DNA of 51,900 nucleotides from Isosphaera sp. (GTDB lineage: Bacteria > Planctomycetota > Planctomycetia > Gemmatales > Gemmataceae). The position numbers and the translations under genes were made by a program. Below the pieces are notes generated by a model, which was not told the origin of the DNA, searched no databases, and worked only from the letters and a program-made list of their open reading frames with translations. Shown piece after piece: positions 7,641 to 16,220 of this stretch. Every line of letters starts with the position of its first letter. The stretch's first letter is position 1. Where the stretch lies: the NCBI GenBank assembly GCA_013822345.1, contig PNKH01000052.1:1-51900 (forward strand), given 5' to 3'.

Positions 7641-8444
7641 ATGCCGTCCCCGTTCCCCGGGATGAACCCGTACCTCGAGCGCCCGGACGTGTGGAACGAC
7701 TTCCACGACAGCTTCATCCCGGCCGCCCGGGAGGCGCTGGTCCCGCACCTCCTGCCGCGGTACTACGTCCGAATCGAGGAGCACCTGTTCATCCACGAGC
7801 CGCCGGCCAAGAAGTGGTTCCCGCTCGGCCGGCCGGACCTGTCGGTCCACCCGGCGGCCGGCGCCCCCGCCGCCGGGGTCGGGGCCGCGGTGGTCGCCCC
7901 GGCGTCCGTCGGGATGCCCGTGATCGTCGAGGAGGAGCGGCTGCCGTACCTCGAGATCCGCGACCGGGACCGGAACGAGGCCGTCACCGTGGTGGAGTTG
8001 TTGAGCCCGGCGAACAAGGCGACCGGGCCGCACCGCAACCACCTGGCGAAGGTGCGGCGGATCCTCTCCAGCCGGACCAACTTCGTCGAGGTCGACCTGC
8101 TGAGGGCCGACCCGAAGATGCCGTGGGACCAACTCCCGGCGTGCGACTACTACGCGCTGGTGAGCCGGCACGCCCGGCGGGCGAGCGGCGACCCGCGGGC
8201 CGACCTGTGGCCGCTCCACCTCCGTGACCCGCTCCCGAGCATCCCGATCCCGCTCCGGCCCGGCGAGCCCGAACCGTCCCTCGACCTGCAAGCCCTGCTC
8301 CACCGCGTCTACGACGCCGCCGGGTACGCGATGTTCCTCTACCAAGCCGATCCCGACCCGCCGCTGTCGGGTGCGGACGCCGTGTGGGCCGCGCAGCTGC
8401 TCCACCCGCCCGCCGTCGCCCCGGCGGCCCCGGAACCGTCGTAG
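7641..8444 (+). CDS. DUF4058 family protein
   Basis: A 267-residue protein recognised by its N-terminus MPSPFPGMNPYLERPDVWNDFH and the core block YLEIRDRDRNEAVTVVELLSP.NK, both typical of DUF4058 proteins found in cyanobacteria and planctomycetes. The function of the family is unknown; the acidic core with a VVELLSPANK strand recalls PD-(D/E)XK nuclease folds, but that is inference. I chose the second Met (MPSPF) as start because it begins the conserved block. The protein ends near the end of the family domain. The downstream palindrome begins one nucleotide after the stop codon. Confidence 0.92.
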   Translation: MPSPFPGMNPYLERPDVWNDFHDSFIPAAREALVPHLLPRYYVRIEEHLFIHEPPAKKWFPLGRPDLSVHPAAGAPAAGVGAAVVAPASVGMPVIVEEERLPYLEIRDRDRNEAVTVVELLSPANKATGPHRNHLAKVRRILSSRTNFVEVDLLRADPKMPWDQLPACDYYALVSRHARRASGDPRADLWPLHLRDPLPSIPIPLRPGEPEPSLDLQALLHRVYDAAGYAMFLYQADPDPPLSGADAVWAAQLLHPPAVAPAAPEPS

Positions 8445-8445
8445 T

Positions 8446-8537
8446 CGTAGGGTGCGTCGAGGCCCGCTACGGGCCGACGACGCACCACGCGCCGCCGGTG
8501 CGTCGTCGGCCCGTAGCGGGCCTCGACGCACCCTACG
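8446..8537. repeat. 41-bp-arm palindrome between convergent genes (family G)
   Basis: Perfect arms 8446-8486 and 8497-8537 with a 10-nt loop; the unit begins CGTAGGGTGCGTCGAGGCCC. It fills almost the whole gap between the DUF4058 gene (plus) and the lipoprotein gene (minus), so it could terminate transcription from both sides. Confidence 0.95.
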
Positions 8538-8551
8538 TGAACCCGACGGCC

Positions 8552-8983
8552 TTACCCCGGCGGCACCTCGACCGCGAAGTCGAACACGTTCTCCCGCCCG
8601 GCCTTCACCTCCCGCACCAGGCCGGACAGGTCCGGCCGCGCCAGCTTCGCCGGGAATGCCGGCCCGGCCGCCGGCCCCGGGGCCGCGGCCACCGCCACCC
8701 GATACCACCCCGGCGGGATCGCCGCCTCGCCGTTCAACCGCAATTCGTACCGCCCGTCCGGGCCGACATCCCCGCGGGCCGGCTTCCCCGACCCGCCGCG
8801 GTCCGGGTCCGGGCTGAGCACCACCAGGCCGCCGGCCAGCGGCCGGCCCTGGAACGTCACCGTCCCGCGGACCGCCGCCGGCACCGCATCCGGTCCGCGA
8901 CTGCACCCCCCGGGCAGGGCCACCAGCGTCGCCCCGAGCCCGAGCGCGGCGACCGGGACGAGCAGCCGGGAACGCGGTCGCAT
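8552..8983 (-). CDS. Small lipoprotein with a carboxypeptidase-regulatory/transthyretin-like fold
   Basis: A 143-residue protein whose N-terminus ends in the lipobox ALPGGC near residue 27, so it should be a lipid-anchored envelope protein. The rest (VRGTVTFQGRPLAGGLVVLSP, GDVGPDGRYELRL, IPPGWYRVAV, FAVEVPPG) has the pattern of small beta-sandwich domains that planctomycetes carry in large numbers ('carboxypeptidase regulatory-like' or transthyretin-like). I chose the ATG that gives a clean signal sequence. The next gene is divergent, with a 229-nt spacer in which I see no clear promoter. Confidence 0.85.
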   Translation of the reverse strand: MRPRSRLLVPVAALGLGATLVALPGGCSRGPDAVPAAVRGTVTFQGRPLAGGLVVLSPDPDRGGSGKPARGDVGPDGRYELRLNGEAAIPPGWYRVAVAAAPGPAAGPAFPAKLARPDLSGLVREVKAGRENVFDFAVEVPPG

Positions 8984-9212
8984 CGGGCACCTCGGGGGCG
9001 GGGCGGGACGCGGTTCTTCATCGGCCGTCCGGCCGCCCGGCCCGCACCCGGCATTCCGGTTGACCGGTTCGGGGGGTTGGGGTAGAAGCACCGCCCACGG
9101 CACCGACACAGGGGAAGCGGGGACCGGCGCGGCCGGCGCCCGGCGTCGGTGCGGCGGCGGGCGCGGGACCGGAACCCCGGGCCGCCGGACCGATCCGAGG
9201 AGGCACGGAGTG

Positions 9213-9962
9213 ATGCGCGCGAGAACGTGTCTGGCCGGGGTGCTGGGGTTCGGGGGGATGCTCGCCCTGGCCGGCGGGTCGGCGGCCCAGGGCCCGCCCG
9301 GCGGGACGCCCCCGCCGCCGCCCGCCCCGACCGCCCCCGCCGTCCGCCCGACGGTGGCCGTGTTCAACATGGCCGCGGTCATGCGGGACTACGGCAAGGC
9401 GAAGTACGAGGTGTACCAGCTGAACAAGCGGCGGGCCGAGCTGTCCACCAAGCTGGTGGCCCTCCGGGGCGAGTACACCAAGAAGGCCGACGAGTACCAG
9501 AAGCAGCAGGTGCCGCAGCTCAAGGAGGAGATCGGGCGGCGGATGGTCGACCTCGGCCGGCAGATCGAGGACGAGGACCGGCAGGTGAGCAAGGCCCTGA
9601 GCGACATGGCCACCCGGATCATCTCGTCCCTGTACGACGAGATCAAGACGGTGGTCGACAAGACGGCCGAGATGAACGGGTACCACATCGTGTTCGCGTA
9701 CCCGGACGCGGCCACCGAGGAGGAGATGAAGGCGCCGTGGGCCAAGGAGCTGAAGCTGAAGCCGCCGGCCGCCCAGCCGTTCTACGTGGCCAGGCACGTC
9801 GACATGACCGGGGTGGTGGTCCAGACGCTGAACGCCTGGTACCCGGCGAAGGACGAGAACGGGAAGCCGGTGGACGTGTCGAAGCTGGCCGACCCGACCC
9901 CGGCCACCCCGACCAACGGTCCGGCCCCGGGGCCCGGCACGATCCCCGGCAAGGGGCCGTGA
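9213..9962 (+). CDS. OmpH/Skp-like periplasmic chaperone
   Basis: A 249-residue exported protein. Residues 1-26 are a signal peptide, followed by a Pro-rich linker. The OmpH-like domain begins near residue 45 with VAVFNMAAVMRDYGKAKYEV and runs through a long charged helical region (about 70-140: KRRAELSTKLVALRGEYTKK, YQKQQVPQLKEEIGRR) that should form the coiled-coil arms of Skp. The C-terminus is a Pro/Gly tail that Skp lacks. GAGGAGG lies 9 nt before the ATG; a GTG one codon upstream is an alternative. Lying directly before lpxC matches the skp-lpx neighbourhoods of other Gram-negatives and points to outer-membrane assembly. Confidence 0.85.
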   Translation: MRARTCLAGVLGFGGMLALAGGSAAQGPPGGTPPPPPAPTAPAVRPTVAVFNMAAVMRDYGKAKYEVYQLNKRRAELSTKLVALRGEYTKKADEYQKQQVPQLKEEIGRRMVDLGRQIEDEDRQVSKALSDMATRIISSLYDEIKTVVDKTAEMNGYHIVFAYPDAATEEEMKAPWAKELKLKPPAAQPFYVARHVDMTGVVVQTLNAWYPAKDENGKPVDVSKLADPTPATPTNGPAPGPGTIPGKGP

Positions 9963-9975
9963 GACGGGTCAACCC

Positions 9976-10015
9976 GGGCGGGCCGGCGGGACGATAACTG
10001 TCCCGCGGCCCGCCC
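9976..10015 (+). terminator. GC-rich hairpin after the OmpH gene
   Basis: Arms 9976-9992 and 10000-10015 pair over 16 bp with one bulged base around loop GATAACT. It starts 14 nt after the stop codon of the OmpH-like gene and ends 60 nt before lpxC. No U-tract follows, so it may attenuate rather than fully terminate. Confidence 0.5.
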
Positions 10016-10075
10016 CGCGGGCCACACCTGGGACGAGACCGGAACCCCCGGCAGGACGCCGGGAGAGGCGGACCC

Positions 10076-10996
10076 GTGCGACTGATCGGTCACCGGCACC
10101 AGCGGACGCTGGCCGCCGACGCGGAGGTGGAGGGCGTGGGCTTCGTCACCGGGGCCCGCGTCCGGGTCCGGCTGCGGCCGGCCCCGCCCGGGACCGGGCG
10201 GGTGTTCCGCCGGGCCGACCGGCCCAACGCCCCCGCCGTACCGGCCCTGGCCGGGTTCGTCACCGACACCCGCCGGCGGACCACCCTCGGCCCCGCCGGG
10301 TGCGGGGTCACCCTGGTCGAACACCTCCTCGCCGCCCTCGCCGGCCTCCGCGTCGACAACTGCCGGGTCGAGCTCGACGGCCCCGAGCCGCCCGGGCTGG
10401 ACGGGTCGGCCGCCGGGTACGTCGCGGCGGTCGCGGCCGCCGGGGTGGTGACCCAGCCGGCCCGCCGCCCGGTGTGGGCGCCGGCCGCCCCGGTGGTGGC
10501 GTCGGCCGGCGGGGCGACGGTCGCCTTCCACCCGTCCGCGGACCCCGGCCTGCGGGTCAGCTACCTCCTCGACTACGGCCCGACCGGCCCGGTCCCGCGG
10601 CAGCGGTTCACGCTGGCCCCCGGGGCCGGGGCGTTCGCCGCCGAGGTCGCCGGGTGCCGGACGTTCGTGACCGCGGCCGAGGCCGACGCCCTGCGGGCGG
10701 AGGGGGTGGGCCGGCACCTGACGCCGGCCGACCTGCTGGTGTTCGGCCCGCGCGGGGTGGTCGGGAACCGCCTTCGGTTCGCGGACGAGCCGGCCCGGCA
10801 CAAGGTGCTGGACCTGGTCGGCGACCTGGCCCTGTGCGGGTTCGACCTCGCCGGGCACGTGGTGGCGTACCGGTCCGGGCACGCCCTGAACGTCGAGCTC
10901 GCCCGGAAGCTCGCGGCCCTGGTTGCCCAGTCGTCACCCCGCCCGGTGCCGGGGACCCGGTCGGCCGGGCGGGCGGCCCTCACCCGCGCGGCGTAA
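10076..10996 (+). CDS. lpxC: UDP-3-O-acyl-N-acetylglucosamine deacetylase
   Basis: A 306-residue zinc deacetylase, the first committed step of lipid A synthesis. Catalytic residues are all visible: E82-H83 in TLVEHLLAAL, H242 and D246 in HKVLDLVGDLAL, and H269 in SGHALNVELA; these match the E78/H79/H238/D242/H265 set of E. coli LpxC. TFVTAAEADALRAEG is the family's second-domain motif. The start is GTG with GGGAGAGG upstream. It follows the OmpH/Skp-like gene and precedes a sugar-nucleotide type oxidoreductase. Its presence argues that this planctomycete makes a lipid A-like molecule. Confidence 0.96.
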   Translation: MRLIGHRHQRTLAADAEVEGVGFVTGARVRVRLRPAPPGTGRVFRRADRPNAPAVPALAGFVTDTRRRTTLGPAGCGVTLVEHLLAALAGLRVDNCRVELDGPEPPGLDGSAAGYVAAVAAAGVVTQPARRPVWAPAAPVVASAGGATVAFHPSADPGLRVSYLLDYGPTGPVPRQRFTLAPGAGAFAAEVAGCRTFVTAAEADALRAEGVGRHLTPADLLVFGPRGVVGNRLRFADEPARHKVLDLVGDLALCGFDLAGHVVAYRSGHALNVELARKLAALVAQSSPRPVPGTRSAGRAALTRAA

Positions 10997-11000
10997 CGAC

Positions 11001-11042
11001 CGGGTCCGTAGCACAAGCGTCCTCGCTTGTGCTACGGACCCG
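11001..11042. repeat. Short palindrome with CACAAGCG core (family C)
   Basis: Perfect 19-bp arms (11001-11019, 11024-11042) around TCCT, beginning four nucleotides after the lpxC stop. It shares the core GCACAAGCGTCCTCGCTTG with the larger element at 22255-22321. It may act as a terminator between lpxC and the oxidoreductase gene. Confidence 0.9.
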
Positions 11043-11072
11043 GGCCTTGCGACTTGAAGATTCGAGGTCGGC

Positions 11073-12173
11073 ATGACGCGCGTGCGGACGGCGGTGATCG
11101 GGGTCGGGCACCTGGGTCAGCACCACGCCCGGATCCTCGCCGGGCTGCCGGACGTGGAGCTGGTCGGGGTCGCCGACAGCAACCCCGACCAGGCCCGGGC
11201 GGTCGCCGCCAAGCTCGGCACCGCGGCGTTCCCGCACCACGCCCCGCTCCTCGGCCGGGTGGACGCGGTCAGCGTCGTCACCCCGACCGTCCACCACCAC
11301 GAGGTCGCGGCCGCGTTCCTGAAGGCCGGGGTGCCGGTGTTGGTCGAGAAGCCGGTCTGCCGGACGGTGGCCGAGGCGGACGAGCTGATCGGCCTGGCGG
11401 CCGCCGCCGGGGTTCCGTTCCAGGTCGGGCACATCGAGCGGTTCAACCCGGCGTTCGAGGAGCTGTCCCGCCGGCCGATCCGGCCGAAGTTCGTCGAGGC
11501 CGAGCGGCACGGGCCGTTCACCGGCCGGTCGGTCGACATCGGGGCGGTACTCGACCTGATGATCCACGACCTGGACCTGCTCCTGTCGCTGGTGCGGTCG
11601 CCGGTGCGGGCGGTGTCGGCGGTCGGGGCGGCGGTGTTCGGCGGGCACGAGGACATGGTGAACGCCCGGCTCGAGTTCGAGAACGGGTGCGTGGCGCACG
11701 TGACCGCGAGCCGGATCACCCGCCACCCGAAGCGTCGGCTCCGGGTGTGGGCCCCGGAGGGGTACGCCGGGATCGACTTCGTGACGCGGAAGCTGAACCT
11801 GGTGCAGCAGAGCGAGGAGGTGCGGCGGCACGGGCTGCGGGTCGACCAACTGGACGCGGCGGCGAAGGCCCGGCTGAAGGACGAGGTGTTCGGCCGCTAC
11901 CTGCAGACGCTGACGCTGGACGGGGACCGCAAGGGCGACCAGTTGACGGCCGAGTTGAAGCACTTCGTGGACTGCGTGCGGACGGGGAACCGGCCGCGGG
12001 TGACCGGCGAGGACGGGCGGGACGCCCTGGCGCTGGCGGAGCGGGTGCTGGCGGCGGTGCGGAGTCACCCGTGGGACGGGGTGGCGGACGGACCGCTCGG
12101 CCCGGGCGGTCTGCCGCAGCCAGCCGGGTACCTGTTCGCCCCGGCGCAACTCGCCCGCCCCGACGCGGCGTGA
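11073..12173 (+). CDS. Gfo/Idh/MocA family NAD(P)-dependent sugar oxidoreductase (GnnA-like candidate)
   Basis: A 366-residue protein. The N-terminal Rossmann fold shows AVIGVGHLGQHHARIL (dinucleotide-binding loop), GVADSNPDQA, VSVVTPTVHHHEVAAAFL and the hallmark VLVEKPVC. The second domain carries GHIERFNPAFEEL and DLMIHDLDLLLSLV, where the His is typical of the catalytic region. Family members oxidise sugars or UDP-sugars. Its place just after lpxC suggests UDP-sugar chemistry in lipopolysaccharide synthesis, for example a GnnA-type UDP-GlcNAc 3-dehydrogenase; that assignment is inference, and no GnnB-type aminotransferase lies next to it. It ends 56 nt before the LRR lipoprotein gene. Confidence 0.9.
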   Translation: MTRVRTAVIGVGHLGQHHARILAGLPDVELVGVADSNPDQARAVAAKLGTAAFPHHAPLLGRVDAVSVVTPTVHHHEVAAAFLKAGVPVLVEKPVCRTVAEADELIGLAAAAGVPFQVGHIERFNPAFEELSRRPIRPKFVEAERHGPFTGRSVDIGAVLDLMIHDLDLLLSLVRSPVRAVSAVGAAVFGGHEDMVNARLEFENGCVAHVTASRITRHPKRRLRVWAPEGYAGIDFVTRKLNLVQQSEEVRRHGLRVDQLDAAAKARLKDEVFGRYLQTLTLDGDRKGDQLTAELKHFVDCVRTGNRPRVTGEDGRDALALAERVLAAVRSHPWDGVADGPLGPGGLPQPAGYLFAPAQLARPDAA

Positions 12174-12229
12174 CGTTTGCCTTCCGGGCGCGGGGCGGGT
12201 AGCCTACCGTCACCCCCCGGAGAACGCCC

Positions 12230-14164
12230 GTGAACTCCCGCCCCTGGCTCGTGGCCGGAATCCTGTGCGCCGGTTGTTCCAAGGCGCCCGACCCGCCCCC
12301 GGAACACTCCGGGCGGCCGGACGAGCCGGCCGCACCGGGACCGGTGGCCGTCGCCCCGGCCCCGCGCGAACCGGTCGGCAAGGGCGGGACCGGGATCGAC
12401 CCGGCGACCGTCGAGGCGTGGAAGAGCCGCGGGTTCGACCTCCGCCCCGCGGACGAGCGCACGGGCGGCGTGCCGACGTTCGCGGCCCGGCAGAAGGACT
12501 ACCGGCCCGGGTCACTCAAAGACCTGCCTCCCGTCGGGGTGCCGTTCGGGATGGACCTGCCGCCCGAGGCGGGGACGCCGGCCGAGCTGGCGGACCTCGC
12601 CGGCCTGGCGAACCTGACCTACCTCAGCCTGTCCGGCTGGAAGGTGACGGACGCCGCGCTCGAGCACCTCGCCGCGCTCCCGGACCTGACCCGCCTCGAC
12701 CTGGGGGAAACCGGCGTGACGGACGCGGGGGTCAAGCACCTCCTCGGCCTCCGCCGCCTCACCGCGGTAAGCCCCTGGGACACCCGGGTCACGGACGCTG
12801 GCATCACGGACCTCCTCTCGCTGCCGGCCCTCACCCGGGTCGACATCGCCGGCCGACAGGTCACGGACCGGGTGCTCGCCGCCTTCCGCGCCGCCGACCG
12901 GCTGCACGTCCTCGGGCGGGCGAAGGCCGCGGGCGGCGGGCGGCCGGCCTCCGCCGCGGACGTCGCCGCCCTCAACCTGGAGTGGTCCCCGGTGACGGCC
13001 GCCGGGCTGAAGGAGTTGGCCGGGCTGCCGAACCTGACCGCCCTCCGGCTCTACCACTCGAAGAAGGTCGGCGACGCCGGGCTGCGGGCGTTGGCCGCTT
13101 GCCGCAAGCTCACCGACCTGAACGCGGACGCCGTCGGGGCGTCGGGCACCGGGCTGAAGGACCTGGCCGGGTTGCCCCACCTGACCACCCTGGACCTGTC
13201 GACCAACGTCCTCTCGGAGGACGGCGCCCGCGCCCTGGCCGGGCTGACCCGCCTGACCACGCTCCGCCTCGCCGACACCCGGCTGACGGACGCCGGGCTG
13301 AAGGGACTCCGCCCGCTCGCCGGCCTCACCACCCTCGACCTGCGGGGCACGGCGGTGACCGCCGCCGGGCTGAAGGAACTGGCCGCGTTCCCCCGCCTCC
13401 ACACCCTGGACGTGGGTAGGCCATCGGACCAGGCGCTCGCCGCGCTGGCCGCGGTCGATCGGCTGTACGCCGTCACCGCCGCCGCCGGGGCCGCCGGGCG
13501 GCCGCGGTCGGCCGCCGAGGTGGTCGCGTTCGAGCTGACCGGCCCGACCGGGTTCAAGGCCGACGGGAAGCCGGAGCCGGGCATATCCGACGAGGGGGTC
13601 ATGGCCCTCACCGGGTTCAAGAACCTCGCCCGGCTCCGGCTTTCGTACGCGGACCTGACGGCCGCCGGGCTGAAGGAGATCGCCCGGCTCGAGCACCTCA
13701 CGGACCTGGGCTTCTTCTCCGCCCGCGTGACGGACGCCGGGGTGGGGGAGCTCGCCCCGCTGAAGAAGCTCCGGTCCCTCAAGCTGACCGCGACGCTGGT
13801 GACCGACGACGGGCTGAGGGCGTTGGTCCGGGACCACCCCCGCCTCGTCAAGCTCGAACTGAACGGCACCAAGGTGACCGACGACGGGCTGAAGGAACTC
13901 GCCGCCCTCAAGGACCTCACGGGGCTCTTGATCGGGGAGGACGACGGGGCGGTGACGGATCAGGGGCTGAGGCACCTCGCCCCGCTGAAGAACCTCACCG
14001 ACCTCGGCCTCGTCGGCACCCGGTTCACCGACGCCGGGCTGAAGGAACTGGCCCCCCTCACGGGGCTGAAGAAGCTACTGCTCTGGCGGACTCGGGTGAC
14101 GGACGCGGGCGTCAAGGAACTGAAGGCGGCGCTGCCGGGGTGCGCGGTGGAGGGGGGCCCCTGA
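12230..14164 (+). CDS. Leucine-rich-repeat lipoprotein
   Basis: A 644-residue protein starting at GTG (CCGGAG upstream) with a short signal and lipobox LCAGC near residue 15, so an envelope lipoprotein is likely. After a Pro-rich linker and a short domain (about 60-105), residues 110-640 are LRRs of about 24 residues, with the repeat core LTxLDLxxTxVTDAGLKELAxL, the ribonuclease-inhibitor/GALA-like type common in Gemmataceae. Two non-repeat inserts (about 220-245 and 400-440) both contain a DRL(H/Y)xx...AAxAxGxxRPxSAAxVxAxxL pattern, which suggests the protein arose from duplication of an LRR block. It ends in the cap LKAALPGCAVE. Ligand and role are unknown. Confidence 0.9.
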   Translation: MNSRPWLVAGILCAGCSKAPDPPPEHSGRPDEPAAPGPVAVAPAPREPVGKGGTGIDPATVEAWKSRGFDLRPADERTGGVPTFAARQKDYRPGSLKDLPPVGVPFGMDLPPEAGTPAELADLAGLANLTYLSLSGWKVTDAALEHLAALPDLTRLDLGETGVTDAGVKHLLGLRRLTAVSPWDTRVTDAGITDLLSLPALTRVDIAGRQVTDRVLAAFRAADRLHVLGRAKAAGGGRPASAADVAALNLEWSPVTAAGLKELAGLPNLTALRLYHSKKVGDAGLRALAACRKLTDLNADAVGASGTGLKDLAGLPHLTTLDLSTNVLSEDGARALAGLTRLTTLRLADTRLTDAGLKGLRPLAGLTTLDLRGTAVTAAGLKELAAFPRLHTLDVGRPSDQALAALAAVDRLYAVTAAAGAAGRPRSAAEVVAFELTGPTGFKADGKPEPGISDEGVMALTGFKNLARLRLSYADLTAAGLKEIARLEHLTDLGFFSARVTDAGVGELAPLKKLRSLKLTATLVTDDGLRALVRDHPRLVKLELNGTKVTDDGLKELAALKDLTGLLIGEDDGAVTDQGLRHLAPLKNLTDLGLVGTRFTDAGLKELAPLTGLKKLLLWRTRVTDAGVKELKAALPGCAVEGGP

Positions 14165-14191
14165 CCGGCTGGGCCGGGGCCCGCCCCTCGG

Positions 14192-14773
14192 TCACTTCCC
14201 GTCGCTGATCCGGATGTTCTTGTAGCTGATCGGGCCGAACTCGGCCCGCAGGGTGAACGGCCCCTTGTCCCCCTTCGTCTTCTGCGTCGCCACCTTCTCC
14301 CCGTTCACCACGAAGTCCGCCGACCCGCCCTTCACCGCGATCTCCAGCTTGTTCCACTCGCCGAGCTTCACCCCCTTCACCGCGTCCTTCGTCTTCTCAC
14401 CCGCCTTGATGTCGAACTTCGTGCCCAGGAACAGCAGGTCGTTGTTGCACCCCTCGCCCGGCTTGAAGTCGAACCGGACGGTGAAGTCCCCGCCCACCGG
14501 AGTCACGGTCTCGATGTACCGGTCGCCCTTCACCGCCGGGTCGATCACCAGCTCCCCGCCGGCCACCTTGAACCGCCCGCCGAACGCCTCCGTCTTCCCG
14601 GCCAGCGGCTCCGGCTTCGCCTCCTTGTCCTTCTTCGCGTCGGCCTTCGTCTGCCACCCGTCCAGGTTCTTGCCGTTGAAGATCAGCCGGTACCCCGGCT
14701 CGGGCTTGAAGTCGTCGGCCGCGGCCACCAGGCCGGCGGAGAGGACGAACAGGACGCAGGGGAGGGAGCGCAT
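14192..14773 (-). CDS. Secreted DUF1080 (3-keto-disaccharide hydrolase-like) protein
   Basis: A 193-residue protein with a signal peptide (1-18) and a single DUF1080 concanavalin-like beta-sandwich. The hallmark opening is YRLIFNGKNLDGWQTK, followed by FKVAGGELVIDP, DFTVRFDFKPGEGCNNDLLF, WNKLEIAVKGGSADFVVNGE and the closing GPISYKNIRI. This domain is greatly expanded in planctomycetes and is linked to sugar binding or 3-keto-glycoside hydrolysis; the activity here is inferred. A TACAAC -10-like hexamer lies at 14821-14826 on the minus strand. The gene converges with the LRR gene, leaving a 27-nt gap. Confidence 0.93.
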   Translation of the reverse strand: MRSLPCVLFVLSAGLVAAADDFKPEPGYRLIFNGKNLDGWQTKADAKKDKEAKPEPLAGKTEAFGGRFKVAGGELVIDPAVKGDRYIETVTPVGGDFTVRFDFKPGEGCNNDLLFLGTKFDIKAGEKTKDAVKGVKLGEWNKLEIAVKGGSADFVVNGEKVATQKTKGDKGPFTLRAEFGPISYKNIRISDGK

Positions 14774-14878
14774 GGGGACCTCGCAGGGGTAGGGGGTTCG
14801 CGTCGCGGCGGGCCACCGCTGTTGTACGACGGCGGGGGCGGGGCGGTCGCCGTTCGGCCCGGGCGGGCCGGAGTACGC

Positions 14879-16189
14879 CTACTTCCCGCCCGGCGGGGCG
14901 TCGCCGCCGGGCTGCGGGATCCGGACCAGCGTGAACTGCTGGGCCTTCTCCTTCGAGAAGTGGACGAGCATGGTCGTCTCGTCCCTCGTCAGGTTGGCGA
15001 CCCCGGCCTCGTACACCGGGAACTTGCGGTCGCCGACGGTCCACGCCGCCCGCTGCGTCTTCGCGTCCACCGACCCGCGGACCGGGGACGTCTCGTCGGT
15101 CAGGGCGTTGTAGTACTCGCCGGCGATCACCCCCGCCTTGTTGACGGCGAGCTGGAACAGGTTGGTGGACTTCTCCTCCCCCTCGCCGACCATGGCGAAC
15201 ACCCCGAGCTGCTGCCACTCCCCCTGCTTCGGGTCCGGCTTCGCCGCCTCACCGGCCGCCGCGATCTCGACCGCCTGCTGGGCGTACTGCTCGGCGGTGC
15301 CGACCGACTGGCCGTTCGCGAACACCGTGTCGCCCAGGTACATCACCGTCGTCCCGTAGTCGTAGTACACCGGCTCGGCGACGTACGTGCCGTACCCGGC
15401 CCACCCGGCGAGCACGGCCCAGGTGACCGGGCGGTAGGTCGGGCCGAGCCACCGGGCGGTGAGCACCGGGTACTGCCGGGCGAAGGTGCGGAAGTTCTGG
15501 CGGACCGCGTACCCCTGGGCGGTGACGGCGGCGGCCGAGCGGTAGTACGTGCCGCCCGCCCCGGCCGCGGCGGCGGTCCGGCCGGCCGCGGCGCCGTACG
15601 GGCCGACCGCGACCGCCCCGCGGGCCGCGCCGGAGACGGTGTTCCCCGCGGGACCGGTCGCGGTCCCGACCCGCCCGCCCGCGGCGGCTACACCCTGTGG
15701 GCCGACGGCCACCCCGCCGTGGTAGGCGGTGCCGAACGACCCGCCGCCGGGGCCGCTCCCGGTGGTCACCCCGGCCCGCCCGCCGACGGCGTTCCCGCCC
15801 GGCCCGACGGCCCCTCCGGCGGTCCCGACCTTGGTCAGCTCCTTGCCGCCCGGGGTCGTCACCTGCACCCCGCCGACGCCCCGCCCGTAGCTGACCCCGC
15901 CGGGGGTGGTCCCGCCCCGCCCGGCCCCGGCGTAGTCGATGGTGGTCCCGCGCTGGGTGGTGTACGAGCCGCTCGCGGTCCCGGCGGTCCGGGTCCCGCC
16001 GGCCGGGCCGACCACGGTCCCGGTCGACCGCGCGCCGACCCCGGCACCGCCGTACGGCCCGCCGATCGCCCCGCCGCCGACCCGAGCGGCCCCACCGCCG
16101 ACCCGGCCGCCCCGCTGGGCCAGGCCGTCGTGCCCGGCGGCCAGCAGGACCGCGGCCGCCACCCCGAACCCGAACGTCGTCCGACGCAT
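14879..16189 (-). CDS. Gly/Ala-rich exported surface protein ('mu-protocadherin-like')
   Basis: A 436-residue protein. Residues 1-24 are a signal peptide. Residues 25-225 are low-complexity Gly/Ala/Thr sequence with recurring TTPGG, VGPGGNAVGG and VAVGPYGAA phrases. From about 225 a conserved domain follows (YAVRQNFRTF, GWAGYGTYVAEPVYYDYGTT, VMYLGDTVFANGQSVGTAEQ, NLFQLAVNKAGVIAGEYYNAL, RAAWTVGDRKFPVYEAGVAN). I recall this domain from planctomycete proteins named 'mu-protocadherin, putative cell-surface protein'. The function is unknown; secretion and the glycine-rich part suggest a surface or matrix component. It has its own start 58 nt past the preceding minus-strand gene. Confidence 0.85.
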   Translation of the reverse strand: MRRTTFGFGVAAAVLLAAGHDGLAQRGGRVGGGAARVGGGAIGGPYGGAGVGARSTGTVVGPAGGTRTAGTASGSYTTQRGTTIDYAGAGRGGTTPGGVSYGRGVGGVQVTTPGGKELTKVGTAGGAVGPGGNAVGGRAGVTTGSGPGGGSFGTAYHGGVAVGPQGVAAAGGRVGTATGPAGNTVSGAARGAVAVGPYGAAAGRTAAAAGAGGTYYRSAAAVTAQGYAVRQNFRTFARQYPVLTARWLGPTYRPVTWAVLAGWAGYGTYVAEPVYYDYGTTVMYLGDTVFANGQSVGTAEQYAQQAVEIAAAGEAAKPDPKQGEWQQLGVFAMVGEGEEKSTNLFQLAVNKAGVIAGEYYNALTDETSPVRGSVDAKTQRAAWTVGDRKFPVYEAGVANLTRDETTMLVHFSKEKAQQFTLVRIPQPGGDAPPGGK

Positions 16190-16220
16190 GGCTGAGTCCT
16201 CCGGGTGTGGTGGGAGTCCG

